A stretch of 64,000 nt of DNA from JANOXC01 sp031418215 (lineage in GTDB: Bacteria > Bacteroidota > Bacteroidia > AKYH767-A > OLB10): NCBI GenBank assembly GCA_031418215.1, contig JANOXC010000154.1:5703-69702 (forward strand). Direction: 5' to 3'. The notes beneath the pieces are model-generated. The model had not been told where the DNA came from. It saw nothing but the letters and a program-made list of their open reading frames with translations, and ran no database searches. The stretch's first letter is position 1. Every line of letters starts with the position of its first letter. Positions 1 through 8,203 of this stretch are shown in pieces. The position numbers and the translations under genes were made by a program.

Positions 1-1
1 G

Positions 2-1090
2 GTTGAACTTTTAACCTCCAATAAAAATGCTGATTTATTAATTGACCAGGCCAGACAATTCAAGCCTAACACGGTAGTCATTTGCGATGAAACAAAATAC
101 GATTATGTAAAAAATGCTTTACGTGATGAGCCGGTAAAAATCTTTAGTGGAAATAAATCCATCATCCAGGCTTTGGAAATGGATTCAATTGATGTGGTGC
201 TTACTGCTATGGTGGGTTTTGCGGGCCTGGAACCAACGATGGCGGCAATAAAAAACAAAAGAACGATTGCCCTTGCAAACAAAGAAACGCTGGTGGTAGC
301 AGGAGAGCTGATTACGGCAATGGCAATGCAGGAAGGTGTTAATATTTATCCTGTTGACTCTGAGCATTCCGCCATTTTTCAATGCCTTGTAGGGGAGTTT
401 CACAATCCCATTGAAAAAATATATTTAACAGCCTCCGGAGGCCCTTTCAGAGGTAAAGACCAGGCCTTTTTGTCGGGTGTGAAAAAGGAAAATGCCTTGA
501 AACATCCTAACTGGGACATGGGTGCTAAAATCACCATTGATTCTGCCACACTGATGAATAAAGGGCTGGAGATGATTGAGGCTAAATGGCTTTTTGGGCT
601 GAAACCGGAACAGATCGATGTAATTGTACATCCTCAATCAATCGTACACAGTATCGTACAATTCGAAGATGGCTCTATGAAGGCACAGATGGGGTTACCT
701 GATATGAAGCTGCCAATTCAATATGCTTTGGGATATCCTAAAAGACTAAAATCCGACTTCAAACGTTTTAATTTCATCAACTACCCATCCCTCACCTTTG
801 AACAACCGGATAGAACGACTTTTCGTTGTCTCTCTTTAGCAGAGGAGGCGATGGGAAAGGGCGGAAATATGTCATGTATTATGAATGCCGCCAATGAAGT
901 GGCTGTTGAGGCATTTCTGCACGATCAGATTGGATTTATTGAAATCCCACAACTCATTGAATCTTGTATGCGTGTCGTTAATTTTATCAGTATTCCATCT
1001 TATAGTGACTATCAGGAAACCGATCGGTTGGCAAGAGCGAAAGCGAAAGAAATGATAGGGAGTAAAAAAAGTGTAATTTCGTCGACTTGA
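2..1090 (+). CDS. dxr: 1-deoxy-D-xylulose 5-phosphate reductoisomerase, 5' end missing
   Basis: Catalyses the NADPH-dependent rearrangement and reduction of DXP to 2-C-methyl-D-erythritol 4-phosphate, the committed step of the non-mevalonate isoprenoid pathway, in the cytosol. The reading frame is open from the first bases of the window (first full codon at 2), so the N-terminal NADPH-binding part is cut off; the first internal ATG at 173 is not the start. Visible family signatures are SGGPFRGK, the metal-binding stretch KITIDSATLMNKGLEMIEAK, HPQSIVHS and MKLPIQYALGYP. The C-terminal helical domain is complete and ends at a TGA. It lies 76 bp ahead of rseP on the same strand, a neighbourhood often seen in bacteria. 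Identification is secure; only the start is unknown. Confidence 0.95.
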   Translation, partial: VELLTSNKNADLLIDQARQFKPNTVVICDETKYDYVKNALRDEPVKIFSGNKSIIQALEMDSIDVVLTAMVGFAGLEPTMAAIKNKRTIALANKETLVVAGELITAMAMQEGVNIYPVDSEHSAIFQCLVGEFHNPIEKIYLTASGGPFRGKDQAFLSGVKKENALKHPNWDMGAKITIDSATLMNKGLEMIEAKWLFGLKPEQIDVIVHPQSIVHSIVQFEDGSMKAQMGLPDMKLPIQYALGYPKRLKSDFKRFNFINYPSLTFEQPDRTTFRCLSLAEEAMGKGGNMSCIMNAANEVAVEAFLHDQIGFIEIPQLIESCMRVVNFISIPSYSDYQETDRLARAKAKEMIGSKKSVISST

Positions 1091-1166
1091 AAAAAAACAG
1101 CCCGGTACAACTAAATAACTTTTACCGGCATTCTCACACTCACTAATTCTAACAAAAAAATAATTA

Positions 1167-2504
1167 ATGACGGGTTTAATAATGGCTGCTCAACTCATAC
1201 TGGGATTATCAATCTTGGTTACCTTGCATGAGTTAGGGCATTTTTTGGCAGCACGTGCCTTTGGCATCAAAGTAGAAAAGTTTTATTTGTTCTTCGACGC
1301 ATGGGGATTTAAGTTCTTCAGCTTTAAAAAGGGGGATACGGAGTACGGTATGGGCTGGCTTCCATTGGGAGGTTACGTAAAGATAGCCGGAATGATCGAT
1401 GAAAGTCTTGACTCTTCTCAGCTTGCTGCTGAGCCTGAGCCATGGGAATTTCGGTCGAAGCCGGCCTGGCAGCGTTTGATTGTAATGCTTGCAGGTGTTA
1501 CAATGAATGTGATATTAGGCGTTGCAATATTTTCCTCCATCTTAATCGGCTATAAAACAGAATATCTTCCGACATCTGAAGTCAATAAGGGGGAAGGTAT
1601 TTATGCTTATAAATTAGGAAAGGAACTTGGTTTACAAAACGGAGACAAGATTGTTGCCATCAATGGAAAACCATTTGAGCGATTTGACGACCTGCTTTCA
1701 ACACGTGTTATTTTTGGTGCTTTGTTAACCGTGGAACGTAACGGACAACAATTGGAAATAACTATTCCCGATAATTTTTACCGAACTATTAATGCTGCCG
1801 GCCCAATGAATTTTATTGGAACCGGAAGTATTAATTATGATATCACGCAGGTTTCACCGGGTGAACCGGCCGAAAAAGCTGGTTTTAAAGAAGGTGACAA
1901 AATCATTGCTATTGCAGGAAAACCAATCCTGGATGCCGACGATTTAAAGAATCAGATCTCCGTGCTGAAAGGTGGAAATATTATTGTGACAGTAGAAAGA
2001 GATCATCAAATGAAAGACCTTACTACTGCTATTTCACAGAAAGGCACTATTGGTATTGGTTATAATGCCAGCGCTCCGATGAATAAGAATTATCAAATGC
2101 ACCCTTATACAATATCAACTGCTTTGAAATTTGGCTCCAGTGATGCCCTCGAAGCACTGGTTTCGAATGCAAAAGGGCTTCGTAAGATTTTTACCGGTGA
2201 AGAAAAAGCAACGGACTCTGTACAGGGTCCCATTGGTATTGCACAAATTTATGGCGGCAAATGGAACTGGCCACGTTTTTGGACGATTACCGGCTTGCTT
2301 TCTATGGTACTTGCCCTGATGAATATTCTACCTATTCCGGCACTTGATGGCGGACATGTAATATTCCTGGGAATTGAAAGTATTACCCGTAAAAAGCTCA
2401 GTGATAAATTCATGGAGCGTGCCCAAATTGTTGGAATGGTTATTCTGCTTGCTTTAATGGCCTTTGCCATTGGCAATGATGTGTGGAAGCATGTGATTAA
2501 CTAG
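1167..2504 (+). CDS. rseP: RseP-type site-2 zinc metalloprotease
   Basis: Intramembrane protease that cleaves transmembrane anti-sigma factors and leftover signal peptides in the inner membrane. The 445-residue protein has the zinc motif HELGH at residues 21-25 inside the first membrane segment and the third catalytic-site motif LPIPALDGG near the C-terminus, also inside a membrane segment. Two PDZ-like stretches lie between, the second around residues 225-290, as expected for RseP rather than the single-PDZ forms. The ATG at 1167 gives a protein of normal family length. It follows dxr and precedes scpA. Its natural substrates here are unknown; the membrane-anchored protein downstream of the ECF sigma factor (13466-14551) is a speculative candidate. 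Confidence 0.95.
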   Translation: MTGLIMAAQLILGLSILVTLHELGHFLAARAFGIKVEKFYLFFDAWGFKFFSFKKGDTEYGMGWLPLGGYVKIAGMIDESLDSSQLAAEPEPWEFRSKPAWQRLIVMLAGVTMNVILGVAIFSSILIGYKTEYLPTSEVNKGEGIYAYKLGKELGLQNGDKIVAINGKPFERFDDLLSTRVIFGALLTVERNGQQLEITIPDNFYRTINAAGPMNFIGTGSINYDITQVSPGEPAEKAGFKEGDKIIAIAGKPILDADDLKNQISVLKGGNIIVTVERDHQMKDLTTAISQKGTIGIGYNASAPMNKNYQMHPYTISTALKFGSSDALEALVSNAKGLRKIFTGEEKATDSVQGPIGIAQIYGGKWNWPRFWTITGLLSMVLALMNILPIPALDGGHVIFLGIESITRKKLSDKFMERAQIVGMVILLALMAFAIGNDVWKHVIN

Positions 2505-2593
2505 CCATCCTATATATTTATAATGGGCTCGACTTTGCCCTTTCTTAATTAGTTGCTTATTACTTTCTTTGATCTTATATATACATCAATACA

Positions 2594-3376
2594 TTGTCTG
2601 ATAATTTTGAGATAAGGCTACCGCAATTTGAAGGTCCGTTTGACCTGTTGCTTTTTTTTATTGAACGCGACGAACTGGATATTCACGATATTCCAATTGC
2701 AGGAATTGTCAATGATTTTATGGAATACATGCATAGCATGAAAACCATGAATATTGAATTAGCCAGTGAATGGATTTTAGTTGCAGCGACATTGATGCGC
2801 ATCAAAGCGAAAATGTTATTGCCAAGGTATGAAAAGGATGAACAGGGCAATGTTATTGATCCTCGTCAGGATTTAGTTCGCCAGCTGTTGGATTATAAAC
2901 AGTTTAAAGCTGCCGCGGAAGATTTACGTAATATGGAAGATGAACGCATGATGCGCTTTACACGTGGCAACCTGCAACAGGAATTATTGAAGATGGCCGG
3001 TGATATGGAAACCGGATATGCCGGTGAACTCAATCATCTTACTTTATATAAACTGATTGCTACCTTTGAAAAGGTAATGGTCCGTTTTGATGATATTCAA
3101 AACCGTGTGATACATACGGTAGTGCAGTATCCTTATACCTTAGACAGCCAGAAAGATTATATAAAAGAAAGATTAGTAAGAAAGCCGCAGATGAATTTTA
3201 CCGAGCTTTTTGAAGATTGCACAAGCAGGATACATGCTGTATTTACTTTTCTTGCATTGCTTGAATTATTACAGACACGAAACATCGTGATTTTTTTAGG
3301 TGAAGGATTTAACAGTTTTGTAGTAAGCACCACGGAAGCAGCACCTCAACAGCAAAATCCTGCCGATGCAGAATAA
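2594..3376 (+). CDS. scpA: Segregation and condensation protein A
   Basis: Kleisin subunit of the SMC-ScpAB condensin complex, bridging SMC heads during chromosome condensation and segregation. The N-terminal QFEGPFDLLLFFIERDELDI is the classic SMC-binding ScpA signature, and the C-terminal winged-helix part (about residues 185-245) is present. The start is a TTG: no ATG lies upstream in frame at a sensible distance, and the TTG puts the signature about 10 residues from the N-terminus as in relatives. The last 11 bases overlap the next gene, which suggests coupled translation. ScpB is not in the window. Confidence 0.93.
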   Translation: MSDNFEIRLPQFEGPFDLLLFFIERDELDIHDIPIAGIVNDFMEYMHSMKTMNIELASEWILVAATLMRIKAKMLLPRYEKDEQGNVIDPRQDLVRQLLDYKQFKAAAEDLRNMEDERMMRFTRGNLQQELLKMAGDMETGYAGELNHLTLYKLIATFEKVMVRFDDIQNRVIHTVVQYPYTLDSQKDYIKERLVRKPQMNFTELFEDCTSRIHAVFTFLALLELLQTRNIVIFLGEGFNSFVVSTTEAAPQQQNPADAE

Positions 3377-4427
3377 GACACGGGATGTCTTAAAAAGTTT
3401 TTCAACGGGAAAAATTATTTGGCCTGTTTTAATAGGATTGAGCGTTGCAACATGGTTGCTGCTGCGTGAGTTTGACCCAAATGCTTATGCACGTATTGAG
3501 TGGACAACCACTTCCACCTTGTGGCTTTGCATGGCCGGGTTGATGTTATTTGTCCGCGACTTCGCTTACATCATTCGTATTAGAATATTAACTGATGGTG
3601 AACTTAACTGGTACCGTGCATTCATTGTCATAATGCTCTGGGAATTTGCATCGGCATTGGCTCCCGGTTTAGTGGGCGGTGGTTTCTTCTTCGCTATATT
3701 AATATTAAACCGTGAAGGAATTAATATGGGGCGCAGCATAACTGCCATCTTATATTCATCTTTCCTCGATGGAATATTTTTAGCACTGATGGCGCCGCTT
3801 GTTTATTTCACGGTAGGGAAAGAAGTTTTATTTTCAGGATTTAACATGAACAGTGTTTTTGGTAGTGGGATATTCTATTCTTTCTGGCTCATCTATTATA
3901 TAATCATTGCCTACAAACTTCTCGTTGCTTATGCATTGTTTGTGAATCCATATTTTGTACGGCGTCTGCTAATTGGCATGTTTTCTATTCCCATGTTGAA
4001 ACATTGGAGAAGAGGTGCAGCGGAGACCGGCGATCAGCTAATCATTGCTTCGAAAGGATTAAAAGGTAAAAACCTGAAATACTGGTCGCTCTCATTAATC
4101 GCCACTTTCGCATCATGGACTGCACGATATTCAATTGTTAACTTTTTAATTCATGCATTTCATGGCGACAAGCAATTGCATGATTGGGCTATATATGGTA
4201 AGCAGGTTATCATGGGTATTTTAATCTTGGTAAGCCCAACGCCGGGTGGAAGCGGTGTTGCTGAATATATATTCAAGGATTTTCTTGGCGAATATATACC
4301 TCAAGGTCTGGCTCCCTCTTTAGGTCTTTTATGGAGGCTGATGAGTTATTATCCTTATCTGTTTATCGGGGCCATCATTTTACCAAAATGGATCAGGTCG
4401 CATTTTAAAAAGGATGCGTTGCATTAA
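3366..4427 (+). CDS. Lysylphosphatidylglycerol synthase/flippase-like membrane protein (UPF0104/YbhN type)
   Basis: Polytopic inner-membrane protein of 353 residues with about eight hydrophobic segments. The pattern of helices, the glycine-rich stretch LAPGLVGGGFFFAILILN and the later SPTPGGSGVAEY are typical of the uncharacterised membrane family related to the transmembrane half of MprF. No aminoacyl-transferase domain is attached, so lysine transfer cannot be claimed; lipid or polyprenyl-lipid translocation is the usual guess for such stand-alone proteins. The gene starts inside the end of scpA (11-bp overlap), so the two are probably cotranscribed. After it comes a 409-bp repeat-rich gap. 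Confidence 0.8.
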   Translation: MQNKTRDVLKSFSTGKIIWPVLIGLSVATWLLLREFDPNAYARIEWTTTSTLWLCMAGLMLFVRDFAYIIRIRILTDGELNWYRAFIVIMLWEFASALAPGLVGGGFFFAILILNREGINMGRSITAILYSSFLDGIFLALMAPLVYFTVGKEVLFSGFNMNSVFGSGIFYSFWLIYYIIIAYKLLVAYALFVNPYFVRRLLIGMFSIPMLKHWRRGAAETGDQLIIASKGLKGKNLKYWSLSLIATFASWTARYSIVNFLIHAFHGDKQLHDWAIYGKQVIMGILILVSPTPGGSGVAEYIFKDFLGEYIPQGLAPSLGLLWRLMSYYPYLFIGAIILPKWIRSHFKKDALH

Positions 4428-4534
4428 AAAAATTGCACAACTTGTCCGCGTTTGTAAAGCGGATGAACTACATAAGCGCATTTGCACTGAAACACATTAT
4501 CCTTCTTAAGAATATATATAAAGATTTTCTCCCT

Positions 4535-4790
4535 CTTCAGTGTCTCCCTATTTCGGGGACACTGAAGATTGTAAAAATTTCACATTGCAAACGTTCTCGT
4601 GGATTACAACCTCGTTACAAAGAAGAACGAGTTTTGGATCATGCTTAGCTGCTTCAGTGTCCCTTACAGGAGACACTGAAGAGACATTAAGTTTCTCCCT
4701 TTTTCGGGAACACTGAAGATTGTAAAAATTTCGCGTTGCAAACGCTCTTGTGGATTACATCCTAGTTACAAACAAGGACAAGTTTTGAGG
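4535..4790. repeat. Repeat cluster: CTTCAGTGTC hairpins and a 96-bp direct repeat
   Basis: The 409-bp space between the flippase-like gene and the dioxygenase gene holds no convincing gene. It contains two perfect 10-bp stems, CTTCAGTGTC paired with GACACTGAAG, at 4535-4567 and 4652-4681. A 96-bp direct repeat (4544-4639 and 4695-4790) matches at roughly 82 of 96 positions; its 5' end overlaps the first hairpin, and it carries an internal palindromic part (GTTACAAA preceded by a CTCGTGGATTACAACCTCG-like stretch). Related hairpins recur at 10206-10234 and 10695-10729. The hairpins could double as terminators or mRNA ends for the converging genes, but none has a strong T-run. Confidence 0.75.
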
Positions 4791-4836
4791 ATACTGAAGT
4801 GAAATCAAACGCGGACGAAAAGAATATATATAAAGA

Positions 4837-5364
4837 TTACCCAACAGCCGGAGGAGGCGCCAGCATCACCGTTCCACACTTCTTACAAGTACATTTCTGT
4901 GTTGAAGAGTAAAAACTGTTCATTACTGCAGGAAGCTGGTTTACAATATCTGTTAATTCAAAAGTCTCTTCATAAAGTTTATTGCCGCAATTTTCACAAA
5001 ACCACATACAGGCATCCATCTCTGTTTTTTCACGGTATACTTCCATTACCAATCCAACAGTATTAGCAGGGCGTTGAGGTGAATGAGGTGTACGTGGCGG
5101 CAACAAAAAAATCTCTCCTTCATTAATAGGAATGGTAACAGGTTTGCCGTCTTCAATAATTTTTAAAGTAATGTCGCCTTCCAATTGAAAATAAAATTCC
5201 TCGCCTTCATTATAATGATAATCCTTCCTTGAGTTTGGTCCGCCAACAACCATTACAATAAAATCATCGTTGTCTTTATATACTTGTTGATTACCAACGG
5301 GTGGTTTGAGGAGGTGACGGTTTTCATCAATCCACTTTTTAAAACTGAAGGGTCTTCTTATCAT
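4837..5364 (-). CDS. nbaC: 3-hydroxyanthranilate 3,4-dioxygenase
   Basis: Non-haem iron cupin dioxygenase that opens the ring of 3-hydroxyanthranilate to 2-amino-3-carboxymuconate semialdehyde, the precursor of quinolinate or of full tryptophan degradation. The 175-residue length is that of the bacterial enzyme. Iron ligands are visible as H50, E56 (HYNEGEEF) and H94 (RTPHSPQRP). The C-terminal rubredoxin-like metal site is present as C123-x2-C126 and C160-x2-C163. It is divergent from the SDR and aldehyde dehydrogenase that fit later steps of the same pathway. The symbol nbaC is the bacterial name; haao is the animal one. Confidence 0.95.
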   Translation of the reverse strand: MIRRPFSFKKWIDENRHLLKPPVGNQQVYKDNDDFIVMVVGGPNSRKDYHYNEGEEFYFQLEGDITLKIIEDGKPVTIPINEGEIFLLPPRTPHSPQRPANTVGLVMEVYREKTEMDACMWFCENCGNKLYEETFELTDIVNQLPAVMNSFYSSTQKCTCKKCGTVMLAPPPAVG

Positions 5365-5394
5365 TTTTTTTACTGCTTATTTATTAAGTAAATA

Positions 5395-5685
5395 CTATTT
5401 TTTTTGTTTAAATATATCACGCAATTTATCGCCAAATTCAGAAAGCACTTCATCTGCTTTATGAGCCACTTCTTTGGCAGTATCTTCAGCCTTTCCGCCA
5501 AGATCCTTCAGATTACTTTTAAAGGCATCCCCAAAATTACCATCCTTCATCACCGTATCAACTTCATCATGCAAGGCCTTGGGAAATTTGGATTTTAAAT
5601 AAGAAGTAATGACTTCTACTGCTTTAGTTGCCTGGTCACTGGATAAGCCAGCATCCTGCACCAATTGTTCTGTTAGCTTTGACAT
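5395..5685 (-). CDS. Small hypothetical protein, helical
   Basis: A 96-residue, charged, mostly helical protein without signal peptide or membrane segment. The N-terminal two thirds (from MSKLTEQLVQDAGLS) resembles small bacterial helical bundle proteins of unknown role, and the C-terminus (EDTAKEVAHKADEVLSEFGD) is an amphipathic, apolipoprotein-like helix. I do not recognise a functional family. I chose the ATG at 5685 over the longer frame to 5736, because a good -7 box (TACCTTTG) lies at 5708-5715, which would be inside the longer version. It lies 30 bp upstream of the dioxygenase gene on the same strand and might be cotranscribed with it. Confidence 0.75.
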   Translation of the reverse strand: MSKLTEQLVQDAGLSSDQATKAVEVITSYLKSKFPKALHDEVDTVMKDGNFGDAFKSNLKDLGGKAEDTAKEVAHKADEVLSEFGDKLRDIFKQKK

Positions 5686-5707
5686 GGGTCTGTTATTATT
5701 AATCAAC

Positions 5708-5737
5708 CAAAGGTAAGCATGATCATTGTATTTCAAA
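5708..5737 (-). promoter_or_regulatory. Bacteroidota-type promoter of the 5685-5395 gene
   Basis: On the minus strand TTTG (5734-5737) is followed after 18 bases by TACCTTTG (5708-5715), which fits the Bacteroidota primary-sigma consensus TTTG-N19/20-TANNTTTG with one base less spacing. Transcription would begin near 5702, leaving a short leader before the ATG at 5685. It may also serve the dioxygenase gene downstream. Confidence 0.6.
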
Positions 5738-5796
5738 ATTTATAGAGCAGTATGCCCGGAGTTGGTTTTCTTTGCAGGAAATTAAATAACTGAGGA

Positions 5797-6585
5797 ATGG
5801 ATTTATCACTATCAGGAAAAAGAGCATTGGTTTGCGGCAGTACGCAAGGTATCGGTAAAGCAGCTGCAATTGAGCTATCAAAAATGGGAGCCTCCATTAC
5901 ACTTGTCGCAAGGAATGAGGACAAACTCAAAGAAACACTTCGCGCATTAGACAGTGGGCCACATCAAAGGCATGATTATATAGCTGTTGATTTTAATGAT
6001 GCTGTCCGGTTGAAATCAAAAGTAACTTTGTACCTAGCTAAAACCGGTCCAGTGCAAATCCTGATCAACAATACAGGCGGGCCGCCAGCTGGTAAGGTAG
6101 AAAAGGCCCAGGAAGGGGAATTCCTTCAGGCATTTAACAACCATTTGCTTTGCAATCATGTTTTAATGCAGGCAGTGGTGGAAGGAATGAAGGCCTCGAA
6201 ATACGGGAGAATCATCAATGTAATTTCTACGTCTGTAAAAATTCCTTTAAAAGGATTGGGCGTTTCCAATACCATTCGCGCTGCAGTGGCTAATTGGTCT
6301 AAGACACTTGCTACTGAACTTGCAATTCATCAAATTACAGTTAATAATGTCCTTCCCGGAGCAACCAACACCCAGCGCCTGCAGGGCATCATTGAAAATA
6401 AATCAAAAACAACTGCGATTGCAACTGATGAGGTAATACATGAAATGGTAGCAGAAATTCCGGCCGGCCGTTTTGCAGAACCTGAAGAGGTTGCGAATGC
6501 TATTGCATTTCTTGCATCACCTGCTGCCTCCTATATCACCGGGATTAACTTACCTGTTGACGGGGGACGGACCGGATGTTTATAA
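5797..6585 (+). CDS. Short-chain dehydrogenase/reductase with atypical active site
   Basis: Rossmann-fold SDR of 262 residues. The cofactor motif GSTQGIGKAAA near residue 14 and the NNTGG motif are clear, as is the C-terminal FLASPAASYITGINLPVDGG typical of FabG-like enzymes. The catalytic YxxxK is absent: where PGLxxYxxSK is expected the sequence reads KGLGVSNTIRAAV, which puts Ser at the Tyr position and Arg at the Lys position. It may therefore not be an ordinary oxidoreductase. It lies 70 bp before the aldehyde dehydrogenase and is divergent from 3-hydroxyanthranilate dioxygenase, so a role in kynurenine or 2-aminomuconate breakdown is inferred from context only. Confidence 0.8.
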   Translation: MDLSLSGKRALVCGSTQGIGKAAAIELSKMGASITLVARNEDKLKETLRALDSGPHQRHDYIAVDFNDAVRLKSKVTLYLAKTGPVQILINNTGGPPAGKVEKAQEGEFLQAFNNHLLCNHVLMQAVVEGMKASKYGRIINVISTSVKIPLKGLGVSNTIRAAVANWSKTLATELAIHQITVNNVLPGATNTQRLQGIIENKSKTTAIATDEVIHEMVAEIPAGRFAEPEEVANAIAFLASPAASYITGINLPVDGGRTGCL

Positions 6586-6655
6586 TAATGTTCCACCTCT
6601 TGAATTAGTGAAATTACATTATATATATAATTTATACTTTTTGATTAGATAAGTC

Positions 6656-8098
6656 ATGATTAAAATACTCAATTACATCAATGGCCAATTAGTTGAGCCG
6701 GTCAATAAATCATATATAGATAATATTAACCCTGCAACAGGAGAAGTTTATTCGCTGATTGCCGATAGTGATGAACAAGATGTAGAGCAGGCAGTTGCAG
6801 CGGCCGCAGCAGCGTTTCCTATTTGGAGTAACATGCCTGTATCTCAGCGATCGGACATTCTTTTAAAAATAGCAGCATTAATTAATAAGAATAATGATGA
6901 GCTTGCTTTAGCAGAAAGCATTGATCAGGGCAAACCATTGTGGCTGGCAAAAACGATGGACATTCCACGTGCAGCAGCTAATTTTCACTTTTATGCAACC
7001 GGCGCTATTCATTTAAGTACGGAAGCACATGCCACAGAAAATGTCGCCATCAATTACACCTTGCGTCACCCTATTGGTATTGCAGGTTGTATTTCACCCT
7101 GGAACCTTCCATTATATTTATTTACCTGGAAAATTGCACCTGCCTTGGCATCAGGAAATTGTGTGATTGCAAAACCAAGTGAGATTACTCCAATGACTGC
7201 TTTTCTGTTGAGTAAAATTTGCATTGAAGCAGGCTTGCCAGCCGGTGTTTTAAATATAGTACATGGATTGGGCCCAAAGGTTGGAGGCGCCATTGTACAA
7301 CACAAACAAATTCCTGCTATCAGTTTTACCGGAGGAACGAAGACAGGTGAATGGATTGCACGCACAGCTGCACCAATGTTCAAGAAATTATCACTGGAGT
7401 TGGGTGGAAAAAACCCGAACATCATTTTCGCAGATTGCAATTTTGACGATGCCGTAAAAACATCCGTCAACGCAGCATTCAGCAACCAGGGTGAAATTTG
7501 CTTATGCGGTTCACGAATTTTTATTGAACGGCCTATATATAATCAATTTAGGGAAGCATTTATCAAGCGAGTTGCAACATTAAAGGTTGGCGACCCTTTG
7601 AATGATGAAAACAGGATGGGTGCTATAGTAAGCAAACCACACATGGAAAAAGTTCTATCATATATAAAGCTGGCACAGGAAGAAGGCGGTAAAGTTTTAT
7701 GCGGGGGAAACCAATTACATCTCGCCGGAAAAAATGCAAACGGATATTTTATTGAACCAACAGTCATAGAAGGTTTATCATACGATTGTCGTACCAACCA
7801 GGAAGAAATTTTTGGACCTGTTGTTACCATTATGCCATTTGATACAGAAGAAGAAGCATTGAAGTATGCTAACAGTACACAATACGGTTTGGCAGCAACT
7901 GTGTGGACAGAAAATTTAAAACGCGCACATCGAGTTGCTGGCTTACTACACAGCGGAATCGTTTGGGTAAACTGCTGGCTCTTTCGTGATCTGCGGACAC
8001 CTTTTGGCGGTATGAAAAATTCAGGTGTAGGCCGTGAAGGAGGCTTTGAAGCGATGAAGTTTTTTACTGAGGAGAAGAATGTTTGTATTAAGTTTTAG
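6656..8098 (+). CDS. 2-aminomuconic/2-hydroxymuconic semialdehyde dehydrogenase-like aldehyde dehydrogenase
   Basis: NAD-dependent aldehyde dehydrogenase of 480 residues, full length. The general-base region LELGGKNP and the nucleophile motif QGEIC (catalytic Cys at about residue 282, with a second Cys two residues later) are present, as are SPWNLPLY and FTGGTKTGEWIA of the NAD-binding domain and the C-terminal GGMKNSGVGREGG. Overall pattern matches the ALDH8/DmpC-AmnC group that oxidises muconic semialdehydes. Together with the nearby 3-hydroxyanthranilate dioxygenase this supports a role in tryptophan breakdown. The decarboxylase and deaminase of that route are not in the window. Subgroup assignment is less certain than the family. 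Confidence 0.88.
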   Translation: MIKILNYINGQLVEPVNKSYIDNINPATGEVYSLIADSDEQDVEQAVAAAAAAFPIWSNMPVSQRSDILLKIAALINKNNDELALAESIDQGKPLWLAKTMDIPRAAANFHFYATGAIHLSTEAHATENVAINYTLRHPIGIAGCISPWNLPLYLFTWKIAPALASGNCVIAKPSEITPMTAFLLSKICIEAGLPAGVLNIVHGLGPKVGGAIVQHKQIPAISFTGGTKTGEWIARTAAPMFKKLSLELGGKNPNIIFADCNFDDAVKTSVNAAFSNQGEICLCGSRIFIERPIYNQFREAFIKRVATLKVGDPLNDENRMGAIVSKPHMEKVLSYIKLAQEEGGKVLCGGNQLHLAGKNANGYFIEPTVIEGLSYDCRTNQEEIFGPVVTIMPFDTEEEALKYANSTQYGLAATVWTENLKRAHRVAGLLHSGIVWVNCWLFRDLRTPFGGMKNSGVGREGGFEAMKFFTEEKNVCIKF

Positions 8099-8203
8099 GA
8101 TGAGGTATAATTGAAAGGTGTCTCCTATTACATAACAACCTATAACTGTAAAAGTGTTAACTTCACATATAATTTATAAATAACAATTATAACCAAGAAA
8201 GTC

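Noticed and set aside
4433..4648. 71-codon frame after the flippase-like gene
   Set aside because: It runs through hairpin and direct-repeat DNA and shows no family pattern.
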